From NCBI GenBank assembly GCA_961205875.1, contig OY540812.1, positions 28,777,098-28,841,097 on the forward strand: a stretch of 64,000 nt of DNA, read 5' to 3'. The stretch is from Sialis fuliginosa (Eukaryota > Arthropoda > Insecta > Megaloptera > Sialidae). Below are positions 33,529-44,671 of this stretch, one piece after another. The position numbers and the translations under genes are program-made. How positions within the stretch are numbered: the first letter of the stretch is position 1; each line of letters starts with the position of its first letter. The notes beneath the pieces were generated by a model that worked only from the letters and a program-made list of their open reading frames with translations, had not been told where the DNA came from and did no database searches.

Positions 33529-34110
33529 CATCGGTTCTTAAACTAGGGTCCCCGGACCGCCGGGGGTGCACAGAACTTTGCCAGGGGTCCGTGAAACAAA
33601 TTTGGCATAAATTAAAGTACTTTTACATTTATATTTACCAATGATAAATTACTATCTAACGACCTTCTTTGATTTTCTGTCAGAGAGACATGGGTTATTT
33701 TAGTGTGTAGTTGTAGCTCGTTTCTGCAGTTGTAAAAGTAAGTGCAAAAAATTGAAAAATAAAATAATAAAATGTGTGGAAAAAAGGTCATTGTAGTTGT
33801 AAAAACAAGAAATGGAGGACAAAAAAAGTCAATGCAGTTGTAAAAGCAAAAAATGTAAGAAATGTGGAGCAAAAAAATAGGTCAATGCAGTTGTAAAAGC
33901 AAAAAATGTAAGAAATGAAGAGCAAAAAAGTCATTGCAATTGTAAAAACAAAAAAATGTAAGAAATGTCATGCAAAAAACAAAGGTCATTGCAGTTGAAA
34001 AGCAAAAATTGTAAGTATGGAGCAAAAAAATAAGGTTGTAAAATTTTCTTAAAATAACCCCTGCAGGGTAATTGTTATAAACAGGGTCTACATAAGTTTA
34101 TGAACCGCTG
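33529..34110. mobile_element. Charlie-like hAT MITE with internal minisatellite
   Basis: The ends CATCGGTTCTTAAACTAGGG and, on the complement, CAGCGGTTCATAAACTTATG match the CAGNGGTTCTCAAAC class of hAT termini. The 8-bp duplication ccctagat is perfect (33521-33528 and 34111-34118). Inside, from about 33725 to 34035, a ~50-bp unit (GTCAATGCAGTTGTAAAAGC, then AAAAAATGTAAGAAATG) repeats five to six times with variable spacing. No transposase. Confidence 0.9.
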
Positions 34111-34118
34111 CCCTAGAT

Positions 34119-34572
34119 GGTCGACTAAAAAGGTTAAGTTGTGATTATTAACCTTCTTGCAACCTATATATATACATAACATGTATACATCTACTTACAT
34201 CACAAAGTAAACAAGTTGGTAAGTTAATAAAGTGTAATAATTATGCAGATATTATAATGAAGATAATATTGCAGATGTTTCCCATTCTCTGTGAGACCAG
34301 CTTTCTTGTTGACTTCAAAGCTAGAGTGTCAATATACCTGAGGCCAGAGCTAACCTCTCTACGTCTTGACGAACACTATTATTATTACTAGATACTGAGC
34401 AGCACAGACTTAACTGTAAGACATAACATATATTACATTCTGTAGTGTATTGTGGAAAATGGAAACTGAGATAACCGCTAGCATGTTGTTTTCAACGTAA
34501 CTAATTAAATCTAATATTTTTACTGAAACAAACAAAATTGTATAATTTATAATAGACGGTTTGGCTTAGTTT
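34119..34572. other. AT-rich sequence without a recognisable gene
   Basis: Unique-looking DNA between two elements. A few GC-richer words (GAGGCCAGAGCTAACCTCTC near 34340) do not form a recognisable motif. Confidence 0.4.
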
Positions 34573-35217
34573 TACTGGCACCAGCCTTAGATCATACCCT
34601 AATGTTGGACGCTTGTTTAATTAAATGTACTAAATTATAAATATTTGATGATATATGCCACTACTGTATCATAATCTATAGACACTTAACTGTAAAACAG
34701 CTTAATTTGATGACAATCGACCAATGGGTGTCAAAATGGGAGACGTTTAAACTATTTACTAGTGTAATCTATATATTAATTATATTATTATATCATGCTT
34801 TACATTGTTTCAAAATACGGTTCTTTATTTTATAACTTTTGTATCTTAGAACTTGACTTTTTTTAATCATTAATAAGGGTGTACCGGAACTGGAATTTTC
34901 AATTCCGGCTGAAACCGGAATCGCCGAAATTCACAAAAAAATAATTATTATTAATTAAAATAGATAATAATTAAAACAATATTTGAATGTATGCTTTCTA
35001 CATAGATTATTATCTTAAATTATTATACCAATATTTTATATGGTATTTCTTAAATAGTAGAAGCGTAGAGTCCAACATTATGTTATTTTTTACTAATCTT
35101 GTAATTTTTACAGGTTAATTGTTTTAAATTGTTTGTATATCATACGTTCTTCTTGACCGAATCTAATTACATTTCTAGTGTCAAATAATAAATGTGATAA
35201 ATCACAAATAGCATCAG

Positions 35218-35334
35218 CTATACTCTATTTCATTTAAGAATGCAGTGGTTGCCGGGATTTTGACGGTACGAATAGTGCATTTTACCGTCAAAAACCACGG
35301 CAACCACTGCATTCTTAAATGAAATAGAGTATAG
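35218..35334. mobile_element. 117-bp hairpin MITE, pre-miRNA-like fold
   Basis: The left arm CTATACTCTATTTCATTTAA, then GAATGCAGTGGTTGCCG, then TTTTGACGGTA pairs almost perfectly with the right arm. The loop is about 14 bases (around gaatagtgcattt) and the only mismatches are at GGGAT against GTGGT. The arms are ~50 bp. It splits the hAT element upstream of the transposase fossil. Confidence 0.85.
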
Positions 35335-35427
35335 ACATATTCATAATAGAGAAGATATAGTATACATTTTTACAGATAAAAGAATGCCCACTACTCGAAA
35401 TTAAAGTACCAATACATTACTATTATA

Positions 35428-35631
35428 GTGCATGTATCATACACAATACTACCTTATCTTAATACTATAAGTTCAGATTACTATGCGTTAGTCTATTCGG
35501 AGAAGTTATTCTCGAAGGCAGGAAAGGTTTTTGAAGAAAACATATATAGGGCTACAGTATTATTAAAAAATTCAGAACAAGTATTATTTTTACACCATAA
35601 CAATTGGAAATTTTTGAACATACATCATTGA
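35428..35631 (+). pseudogene. hAT transposase C-terminal dimerisation segment (fossil)
   Basis: The 67-residue frame reads TILPYLNTISSDYY, then YSEKLFSKAGKVFEEN, then ATVLLKNSEQVLFLHHNNW. This follows the hAT C-terminal signature (P.L......TS..SER.FS.AG.....R..L......L.FL..N), with YSEKLFSKAG standing for SER.FS.AG. In active hAT transposases this region mediates dimerisation. The start ATG at 35428 is only the first available methionine: in-frame stops lie just upstream, and the BED finger and catalytic DDE core are absent. A TA-type MITE inserted a few bases after the frame ends. No function is expected. Confidence 0.75.
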
Positions 35632-35635
35632 CATA

Positions 35636-36229
35636 CAGGGAGAGTCATATCAGGTGGAACAAACTTAAAAAAAGTTCATATAAACATGTATCCCTCATGA
35701 GGGAGCTACAGACTCTCAAAGATTTTGTCTCCTCCCAGCATTACTGTTATACATTAACAAAATTAGCAACGAATTTTAATAAATATAAAATTTTTAAATA
35801 TCATATCAACTGATTTTTGTAATTTTAGCTGACGTCTCTACTAAGAAATACATTTTAGTTTTCCATGGCAATTGTGATTTTTATTCAATAATGAATAAAA
35901 TGCGTTGTATCTTTGTTATAAATTGTTTTATTATCGAAAATACGAAAAGCTTTGCGATCATTTTTTAAAGAAAAATTGTTCTCCGATTTCAAAATTGTCT
36001 CTCGATATTTCTTTTTACAATTAGTTTAGTATTAATTCGTGTTTAATACTAAACCGATTATAAAATTTCATAACAATATCACAATGGGTTCTCAAAACTA
36101 ATTTTATACAAAATATTTAGGTCTGTAGCTCCTACGCGAAGAATTTCCGGACACATGTTTATATGAATTTTTTTTTTTAATATTTTTCTCGATCAACTTC
36201 AAGTTTGTTCCATCTGATATGACACACTG
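35636..36229. mobile_element. TA-flanked MITE (594 bp), family reference copy
   Basis: The left end CAGGGAGAGTCATATCAGGT faces the right complement CAGTGTGTCATATCAGATGG, and both continue into GGAACAAACTT. TA lies at both flanks (35634-35635 and 36230-36231). A TA duplication and CAGG ends suit Tc1/mariner-derived MITEs. Relatives: 43522-44093 (opposite orientation of the inner part), 52167-52360, 5530-5670 and 44190-44265. Frame 35604-35813 overlaps it and is spurious. Confidence 0.8.
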
Positions 36230-36869
36230 TATAATTTAATAGTAAAATCTCCGTAATATAATGACATTTTTGTTAATATATTATTATAAAAAAATTACTT
36301 AATTTTTTAAGGTCAATTAATGTTATAATTACAATCATACTTTTGCTGCACAAAATGTTAAAAAACGGCATTTGTGTTATGAAATGATTGTTACCATTAA
36401 ATTTTTTGCTAATAAAATATTTTTTTTTTATATATATTTTATTTTTGTCTTCTAGCTCCTCTTGAGCTTTTTAGACAGCTTTTATATTTTATTGTCATTT
36501 TTATAATAAAATATTATATGTATCATAATTATTATATTTATATTTGATTTTTTAAAGAAAAATAACGTATATTATTTATGAATTTCTTAGTAGAAAGCAG
36601 TATTAAAATTTAAAAATCCGACCGGAATTTACTAGTTCCGGCCGAAACCGGAACCGGAATAAAATCTTTAATTTCGGCACACCCTTAATTAACAAGTATC
36701 CATCACTAGGTGCCTATTACTGGATTTACTTTATCCATTACTGGAAAAAAACTTAAACAAAAAAAAGGCTTTAAATTAAAAAAGAAATCATATTCGCGGA
36801 CTTTGGTAATAATTAACAATCAAAAAAAACAGTATATCTTGCTATTAGAGGCCAAGACTGGTGCCAGTA

Positions 36870-39151
36870 CTTAATATTATAAATTATGCATATGTAATTA
36901 ATATTGATACTCTTTTTCTTGTTCAAAAAAATTACTGTCTTCGTAAAAAATTCTTAAACATTGTCAAAATCGCCATTTTTGGACTTTTAGATTAGAATAT
37001 TTCAAAAACCTGAACCAATTAAGAAAGGAGATCAGATTCGGTTTCAGCATACCAAAAACCTCCGAAATCAGGTGACTGGAGCAGAACAAAAGTATTTTTT
37101 ATTGAGCAGTGATTATTAATCCAACCGCAAATACAGTAACAATTTTTTGTTAACTCACCCTCAAATTCTTAGAAATGTTTTTTTTTTCATCTTAATTAAT
37201 GTTTCATATTTTATAAAAGAAAAAAATTCCATTAATTTTTTAATAGCTCTGGAAAAATAATTCTCTTTTACCATTCCTATTTCATTACATTTAAATTTAC
37301 TATACCTTATTTTCTTTAAAAGCCAATGAGCAACAAAAAATACAATCTCCTCAAGCTATGTACATTCACATGTAGAACATTTAATTTCTTAGAACCCAAA
37401 AAGAAGTATGTATAACGTATGTACATTGGACTGCTACAACAACAAAGACAAAAACATTTAACTAAATATCTGACAAACAAAACAAAACACACAAAAACAA
37501 TCATCCTATTTAATTAACAGAAACTATTTACAATCCACATCAAGATTTCCATTAAAAAAACACACTGGTTTTCCTGAAACAAAAAACAACTTTCTCAGAC
37601 ATAAAAAAATACATAAAAGGACATTAAAAGAGCGCATAATTTTAACGAAGTTCAAATGGAAAATCATTCTATTCACTCAAGTGAAGTTTAACAAAGACCT
37701 TGCTTTCGGCAGCTCCCGGGATCATTGCCCGATCCCACAGGACTATAGGAAGGTATAAGGGTCGCATACGGTCTCGACCATAACAAGGATTACGACGGTA
37801 TGGGATTTACTTGTTTTTTTTTTCTGTAAAGATATACATTTTAACGTTTTCCTGATACATTTTGCGTGTGTTTATAAATGTGTAATGTGGAGCAAGAATG
37901 AGATTTTATGTTTTTTGTTTTTGTTATTGTTTTTTTTTTTTGCTCATTGTTACGGGTTTTAATTTTGTTTTAGTTCTTATGATGTGAGTTACTGGAAGAG
38001 TGTCATTAATTATATTAATGCAAATTAAATTTGTAAAGAATTTTAAAGTAAAAAAAGAATTATAAAGAAGAAATATAAAAAAATGTTAATATTATTATAA
38101 GAATTTCTATTTTAATATGCACGAGTAGAGAGAGATAGAAGGAACGAGATCTTTAATAAATCTCAAGAACAATCGAATGACTAACAACTGTACAAATAAT
38201 GTCTAGTACATACACATACAAATTTCAACACATACGGTCATTTATCTATCGTGATAATGTGCTAAATGGCCCACAGACTAGGGACAGCGTTATCTTATAG
38301 TGGCAATTAGTATTCCACACCCAGCATCTCTACAGGCCATTATCTACAAGTCTTGTTAAAAACTTCTTAACAAGAACTTGAACGCCGCGTTTTGGTCTAA
38401 AATTCGCATTCCGTTTCTACTACTCCGTCTTGAAATCCCCCCCTTACACTATCTACTATATGTAATGACGCTGATTACATGCATTGTGTTCGTCCCGGAA
38501 CTCCCATAGTATGTAATGTTAATATTTATATTCAATACTTCACTCATGTTGAGGTTGAAATCATTTTTAATTGTATATAGTTTTTTTAGAAAATATCAAT
38601 TATTCAATATAATTTGTTGGTCTAATAACCTCATTCCAAAAAATTGGGCTTTCAAAAAAAATCGGTTTAGTAGGTTCTTGTCAAATCGGAATAAATAAAC
38701 AGACTGAAAACTTTCAAAAATATTCTTATTTTACAGATTTACAGATTTGTACAACAGAAAAAAATCTACTATTTTCTTCTATAGGCTTTCAAGGCTGTTC
38801 TCCATATAAACGGGATGTTGTCCGCGTTGCCGTATTTTCTAACTTGGCATTTCGACTCTCAACGTGGATAACAGCCCGGAAACTAAGTTTATATAATCTA
38901 TGATTTAACTGTTTTTATAAGCATTTATAAAAAAATGTCATTTGATTTGCCTAAGCTGTTAGGTTGTCACCATAATAATAAAAGAGCATTTTCTGTTGTT
39001 TTTTTTGCTCTCAACTATAATTATTTAACATTTTCGATTTTACAACTTCAATGTTTCCCCCCTCACTCCGTAGACACCCGTATCGACACCAATATCTACA
39101 ATCAACTTTACAAGAAGTACATTAAATAATATTATACAATATATTTTTTTT
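36870..39151. other. AT-rich region with small GC-richer patches, no gene recognised
   Basis: A patch at 37700-37805 (CTTTCGGCAGCTCCCGGGAT, GGTCTCGACCATAACAAGG) and another at 38785-38880 (GGCTGTTCTCC against GGATAACAGCC, a small inverted pair) stand out. Neither contains a recognisable frame or RNA gene. Frames 37316-37504, 38516-38698 and 38935-39129 are short and motif-free. A few C-rich runs (38439-38445) are simple. Confidence 0.4.
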
Positions 39152-39236
39152 ATGTCTGCTTTTTGTCCTTGTCGACCTTTTGTCCATATCTGCCTTTTGT
39201 TCATTTCGACCTTTCGATATTCTGCCTTTTGTCGTA
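39152..39236. repeat. Degenerate minisatellite 'ccttttgtc'
   Basis: Alternating words TGCTTTTTGTCC, TCGACCTTTTGTCC, TCTGCCTTTTGTTC, TTCGACCTTTC and TCTGCCTTTTGTC form an irregular array with a ~15-bp step. Frame 39040-39243 on the minus strand (KADIKK-like repeats) is its translation. Confidence 0.75.
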
Positions 39237-40004
39237 AACCCATTTTTCCTCGCCATAGCTCCGGACTATGGCCCTATCAGCCCCTTTTTGGGGACCGTAC
39301 CTCACTCTATACTATCTAATATATATAAAAATATTGATTAAATTTATTATGTACTAATGTCTTAATTTGTTCCTGAACTCGCATACAATGCTTACTATTT
39401 GTATAAATAAATAAAAATTGGACTGAACTTTGCGTAAACAATCAACTATTCAACAAATTTTTAATATGTACAAATATTTTCTCGAGTAATGTGTGAACTA
39501 AAATTGAAATAAAATATTCGTTGCATAATCTTTCCACTGATGTATGATATATGTAATAATGTTTAAATTACTGTGTTGTCTGATATATGAAATCCCAGAA
39601 TTCCCGTATGATATTTACTTTTTGTAATGATATTATTTATATAAATTAAATAAAATGTACGGGACTCTACAATTCAAAAAATATTTTATATGGTTTTATA
39701 TCATAAATATTTATGTTTCTGTGCTGTATTTATTTTACAATTAGAATGAAAAACTGTTATAAAATATTACTCTCAATATATTTATATTTCTTTCAGAGAT
39801 ATGGCTTCATATTTTATAGCACTGTATATTTATTTCTGTTATATGTACGTACATGTATATAATTCATAATATAATAACTTTAACTTAATTCTACATGAGT
39901 TGTTCAATAAGCAAAGCGATCCAGTTGACTAACACGCACAAAAATATATTGTACTATAAATGGAATATTACTCGTATATTGAATGTTCGTCATATCTGTC
40001 ATTG
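39237..40004. other. AT-rich sequence without a recognisable gene
   Basis: It starts with a short GC-richer end (CTCCGGACTATGGCCCTATC, CTTTTTGGGGACCGTACC) and continues as featureless AT-rich DNA. Confidence 0.4.
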
Positions 40005-40235
40005 AAAGTACTAATTAAAAGCTGCAATCTGAAATTTTCTAAGACTTTTTATATCGATAGTTTAGAGGGGGCACTGATAGCAACTTATAAATCAAATATC
40101 TCATGACTGAAGTGTCAAAATCAAAAGGTGCTAAAATATGTTTGTTGCATATTATCAATATGATAAGTAAAAAAAATTGAGTACACTTTTCACCATTGGG
40201 AGGGGTTCCAAAAAAATATTTTTTCAAAAATCTTA
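40005..40235 (+). repeat. Dispersed repeat, copy 3 of 3
   Basis: CTAATTAAAAGCTGCAATCT, TCGATAGTTTAGAGG and GTCAAAATCAAAAGGTGC follow the order seen at 21755-21920 and in reverse at 25700-25910. Frame 40039-40239 (minus) is incidental. Confidence 0.55.
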
Positions 40236-40244
40236 TCATTTATG

Positions 40245-40760
40245 TTTAAAATGTCCTAATGTCAAAAACATAATACACATTCGTAGTTTGCATTTGTTTC
40301 CAAGACAACATGAATTATTGACGTATTAATAAGTATTTAAAATTCAAATTTTGAGGATGGTTTTTATCCCTTCAATAGTTGTTTAGGCACGTACAAAAAA
40401 TAAATGTCCCTTAGGTTCAATTGAACTACAAACATACCAAGTCTTATCAAAGTTAATACTCGCAACGTTCACTTTTAAGACGATAAAAGTTACAAATTTT
40501 CTAATATTTCTAAAACTCCTAATCCCATTAGCACCAAAATCAATAGGTCTAGAGTATTCACTGAGATAAACATTTTCCCCAAAAATAATTCAGATCGGTG
40601 CATTTTTACAGTAGTTACCGTGAACGAAAGAAAATTCTACATCCAGAAACACAGACACACACATAGCTGCCATGCGGAAATAAACTTTTCTTTACGTTTT
40701 AAAGGTAATACAATCAGAATCTGCTTTTATCTCGAACACAATTTTTCGACGGTATTTCAG
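40245..40760 (+). repeat. Dispersed repeat with 'ggttcaatt', copy 2 of 3
   Basis: This is the most complete plus-strand copy: ACATAATACACATTCG, AGGCACGTACAAAAAATAAA, AACGTTCACTTTTAAGACG, CACCAAAATCAATAGGTCTA and TTTTTCGACGGTATTTCAG. It matches 52680-53225 in reverse along nearly its full length. No protein can be read from it. Confidence 0.7.
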
Positions 40761-41482
40761 AAAATGGAAGTAAAATGATTCACGATAAATGAATCGTTAT
40801 TATTTGTGCTTTATTCAATCCACCATTAATTAACCAATTATATTACTTACAATCAGCTGACTATACACAGTTTTTAGTACATTTTCATGCATCAAAATAT
40901 TACAATTTCAAATTAAACTATGCTACGAACACTCATATACATACGTATTGTTGCTTTACATTTTCCACCGTGACCATTGTTGCAGGAAAAGTAAACACTG
41001 TTAAAAACAAAGTTCTGTTCGGCCAGTCATGAATTATTAAAATCACAAATAGCGTTCAAGTTTGTAACCGGAACAAAGTAAGCGTAGGTGCTTGCTCTGT
41101 ATTTAGCTTCTGTAACTAACGACAACAGCGAGGGGGTGGAGGGGTGGGTTCTCTGCATTTTTAATGTGTCGCTCTATTGTCTGTCATTGGGACTTTTTTT
41201 GTTTGTTGAATAAAAGTAGTACGTGGACTAAAACGTACAAAATATTTCGATTTCGTTATGTAATAATTTTAAAAGTACTTTGTTTGGTAACGCAGCACTT
41301 TGGTACTGTAAATTAAGACCGGATGTTCAAAATAAAACGTTACGAATTTTTATGTCGTTTACAAAAAAACTTTTCAGACGAAAGTTACTCATGTTTTTTT
41401 ATTTGTGAGTGTTTTTATGTTATTATTTTCAATAGTGACTCTTAAATGAGAATTTATAATTCTTTTACGGATCTGATTCTAT
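40761..41482. other. AT-rich sequence with one repeat fragment, no gene
   Basis: The stretch 41320-41410 (GTTCAAAATAAAACGTTACG, AAAGTTACTCATG) is a relative of 25420-25510. A G-rich tract GGGGGTGGAGGGGTGGG sits at about 41132. Nothing else is assignable. Confidence 0.4.
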
Positions 41483-41782
41483 TAGTCCTTGCTGTCTAGA
41501 CTAAACAGTACCTAAAATAGGAATTTTTAGGTACAGTTTTGCTACTTACAGGATTTATTAGAAATGTGGTAAATCATAGTAGAAAAGGGTAAACCATATG
41601 GTTCAATTGCAAAATTATTCAGATTTTCTGAATTCTGCAATTGAGCCATGGTTTACCCCTGACGCAGACAACCAAAATCGGAGCAAACTTTGGGTATTAT
41701 TCCAAACAATATTTCTAAAAATCCTGTAAGTAACAAAACTGTACCTAAAAATAATCTGTGTTAGCCACCACAGCCTGGACTA
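41483..41782. mobile_element. 300-bp palindromic MITE (TAGTCC ends)
   Basis: The left TAGTCCTTGCTGTCTAGAC and the right complement TAGTCCAGGCTGTGGTGGC start arms that continue through TTTTTAGGTACAGTTTTG, CTACTTACAGGATT and GGGTAAACCATATGG, meeting at a small AATCTGAATTCTG-type centre. Both flanks begin TAT. The half copy at 24876-25012 belongs to the same family. Confidence 0.8.
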
Positions 41783-42269
41783 TATGTGAAAAATAAGATT
41801 CTTTTATCGGAAATATTTTATAATCGAAGGCGATTTTTTTTAAATAATAACGTTAACAAAAAATTTGTATTACATTTTTAAAACAACACTCGTTCTGTGT
41901 ACTTTTTCTCTAAATTAATTTATTTTATTTACTTATTTATTTATTTCAACACATAAAACTAAATTATATATCAAAATTTTTAAGATCACAAAAAGCTCGT
42001 AGAATTTATAATTCCAAAGTACTATGTCGCAAAAGAGCAGACGGTTTTTATCCACCAAGTATACTCGTATAATTTGTATTGCTAAATAATATTCTACTGA
42101 ACATTTATGTTAAACTTATTCAAGTCTAATCTTCATCATTAGCTTAAATATTCATAGAAAAACTAATAAAATATAATATACAGTTTTGCAATCATCATGG
42201 AATATATTTCAACATTTCCATGTTATGATTGCATATATGATACATATGTATGAATTTATGTATATATAC

Positions 42270-42390
42270 AGTACCGGCTTTAGGGGGGGAGGGGGCGAAC
42301 CAGGGCGACCGCCCGGGGTGCCAGTCCAGGTGGGGCGGCGGACAATGGAGAATAAGTCACTTTTTTGGTTCAAATCAGTGTACAGGCTGT
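42270..42390 (+). mobile_element. Solo 5' end of a CAGTACCGGC hAT family
   Basis: CAGTACCGGCTTTAGGGGGG, then GGCGACCGCCCGGGGTGCCA, is the start of a hAT-type element related to 47062-47480. I find no matching right end downstream, so it is truncated or very degraded. Confidence 0.55.
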
Positions 42391-43521
42391 AATTTTTGAG
42401 TAAACTTTTTTTTTATCTTTAAATTTTTTGTCGATCAGTTAAACCCGATTAAGCAAAAAATATAGCTAAATATAAACAATGTTAATTTGTAAAAAAAATC
42501 GATTATTTGATAGCTGCTAACTAACAAATACTTATTCAGCAACCCAGAAAACCTTTAATAAGGTATTAGCTGAGATACTAACTAATCAACTTATTTGTTG
42601 ATTTATCAATTTTAATTTGTTCATAATAGGGGAAGGAGGTCTCGACGGTCTTAGGGTATTTGATAGTCTTAAAGTTAATGATGTAAGCTATATTTTAAAA
42701 GAAAAGTTTGAGTCTGTAGGATCGCGCCAAGCTGAGATATGAATTATTCAAGTTATTTATTTATTTATCAATTTTAATTGACATTTTCGGTGATTTTTTA
42801 ACATTTTTTTAGGGGGAGAGAGGGCAGTATATATGAACTACAACTACATTTTCTTGAGTACATTACTACGTGGAGAAAACATTGCAACATATAAAATTAA
42901 AAATACAATGACAAATCATGAATCTGATACAAATTATCTGTACTACCTATTACTTTGCACAATGTAAATGTGTTTTGTTTTGTTTTTTTAAGTCTTACAA
43001 TTAATTTTGATAACTTTTAGAATTTTAATGTAAAACAAATTCACAACTTTTCACTGTTTTCTATAAAATAAAAGTCAAGGGGCACAGTAAGAACTATGCC
43101 TCTACTTATAACGTAGAAAAGTAGAAATACACTTTTTATGCTAATGTATTTAAAGATTAAGATATGAAAGGTTAAAGTTGTTTCTTAAATTCAACTATAT
43201 AAGCTATCTATTGGCGTTTTATTTATTAGTCTACGATTATTAGTTTTGGAGATATAAGTTTTCAAAATGTGACATATTTTCTTTGAATTTGTGCTCCCGA
43301 GGTTATCCCCTAGTATTGCCAGGGAATGCATAGTTATACGTCAAAAAATACAGTATTTAAATTAACATGGTCTCCTATAAGAAACATTAATAAAATATTT
43401 GGCATTATTAATTTCCCATAGTTTAATTCAATTCAACAAAAAACATTTTTTGTTTAAAACAATAGTTAAAAATAATAACGTTTATAAAATTAGTAAAATA
43501 ATATTGGTGAGGTATTATATA
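42391..43521. other. AT-rich sequence with one shared fragment, no gene
   Basis: The stretch 42620-42735 (CGACGGTCTTAGGGTATTTG, GTCTGTAGGATCGCGCCAAG) has a counterpart at 58330-58430. No ends are visible and no frame is convincing. Just to the left (42184-42232) a short hairpin TGCAATCATCATGGAA is present. Confidence 0.45.
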
Positions 43522-44093
43522 CAGGATGAGTCATATCAGATGGTACAAACTTGAACAGTTGGTCGAGAAAAATATTTCAAGAAAAAAAGTTCATATAAAC
43601 ATGTGTCCGGAAATTCTTCGTGAGGAAGCTACAGATCCCCAGAGATTTAGCCTAAAATTAGATTTTATTTAATATTTTGAAAACACATTGTGATACAGTT
43701 ATGAAAATTTATTATCGGATTAGTATTAAACACGTATTAATACCAAACCGATTATAAAATTTGTGTTTGTCTATTACCTGAAACGGAAAGATCGAGTGAA
43801 AATTTTAAAATCGGAGACAATTTAACGATCGCAAAGCTTCTCGTAACTTCGATAATAAAACAACTCATAACAAAGATACAACGCAGTTTATTCATTATTG
43901 AATAAAAATCACAATAACCATGAAAAACTAAAGTGTATTTGTTAGTCGAGGCGTCAGCTAAAACTACAACAATTACTCGAGTGTAATATTAAATTCAAGT
44001 CAAGTAAGCTTTGGAAAAAAGAATGATTGATGTTTGAAATTTTTATATTTATTAAAATTCGTTGCTTATTTTGTTAATGAATAACAGTACAAT
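43522..44093. mobile_element. Truncated TA-flanked MITE, same family as 35636-36229
   Basis: It starts CAGGATGAGTCATATCAGAT after TATA and continues through ATAAACATGTGTCCGGAAAT, CGATCGCAAAGCTTCTCG and AAAACTAAAGTGTATTTG. The right terminus is missing, being replaced near 44093 by another element end. Confidence 0.7.
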
Positions 44094-44671
44094 GCCGACT
44101 TTAGAGAAGGAGGCTGGACGACCAGTTCAAAAAAGACTGGACGACCGCATGGAGAAAAACTTAACTTAAATTCTATTAGATTTTTTTTTCTCTTTAAAAA
44201 ACTATCACAAAGCTTCTCGAATCTTCGACGAGGAAGCAATATTAATAATTTCGAATAAGTAAGTGAAGAATATATCGGAGCAATTTGGGAGCATAACCTT
44301 CATTTTTTGTAAAATCAAAAATGGCAGGGTTAACTTTTTTTCAAAAAAAGTTTTCGCTCATAAATCAGAAATTTTTGTATTTCATTTTTTTTTCTTTGCA
44401 GCTCAACTTTACTGACATTTTGAAGAGTCGGGCACCTAGAACTTCTCTTTATAGTTTATATAGGAAAATTTGTAATAAAAATTTTATACTACATAGTAAA
44501 TGCAACTATTAATTTTTTAGTAAATAAAATTTCTACGTTATTAGGAATAATAAATACATTGTCCTCAGGTTATATTACGATATGAGAACCTTTTTATTTG
44601 CAAATATGTAGTAAATATACCATTCAATTTTCTCCGTGTAGATTTTCCTTACTTTTGTAACAGACAGTACA
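44094..44671. other. Mixed repeat scraps, no gene
   Basis: ATGCCGACTTTAGAGAAGGA (44094) is a decayed CAGTACCGGCTTTAG-type hAT end with GACGACC words, and 44190-44265 (AAGCTTCTCGAATCTTCGA) is a scrap of the TA-flanked MITE. Frame 44321-44512 lacks motifs. Confidence 0.4.

Larger units (their letters stand above)
34874..36687 (+). mobile_element. Degraded hAT element retaining a transposase C-terminus
   Basis: The ends TAAGGGTGTACCGGAA and, on the complement, TAAGGGTGTGCCGAAA fit the hAT YARNG rule. Both ends carry CCGGAA/TTCCGG blocks. The right flank attaacaa (36688-36695) is matched on the left by attaataa overlapping the first bases, consistent with an 8-bp duplication damaged by a 3-bp deletion. 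The empty site in 49782-50311 reads aatcattagcaag. Inside are the transposase fossil (35428-35631), a hairpin MITE (35218-35334) and a TA-type MITE (35636-36229). Related ends lie at 57847 and 60896. Confidence 0.78.
34573..36869. mobile_element. CTGGCACCAGTCTT-family element, host of a three-level nest
   Basis: The left end TACTGGCACCAGCCTTAG faces the right complement TACTGGCACCAGTCTTGG. Family copy 49782-50311 is the uninterrupted relative (shared TTTGATGACAATCG, TTTACATTGTTTCAAA, GGACTTTGGTAAT). Here the element is broken by the hAT copy at 34874-36687, which itself holds two smaller insertions. Own sequence is only about 480 bp. Target duplication not resolved. Confidence 0.72.

Noticed and set aside
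33246..33644. Longest open frame in the window (132 codons, plus strand)
   Set aside because: It begins inside a three-copy dispersed repeat and ends inside a hAT MITE; the residues show no family motif, so it is a composite chance frame.
33725..34035. Regular ~50-bp repeats that could look like a CRISPR array
   Set aside because: Units are contiguous with irregular decay and no unique spacers, inside a hAT MITE of a eukaryotic genome.
34573..36869. 8-bp target duplication for the CTGGCACCAGTCTT family
   Set aside because: Neither this copy nor 49782-50311 shows matching flanking 8-mers.
37690..37810. GC-richer patch as an exon or RNA gene
   Set aside because: All frames are short or interrupted and no RNA fold or known motif was found.
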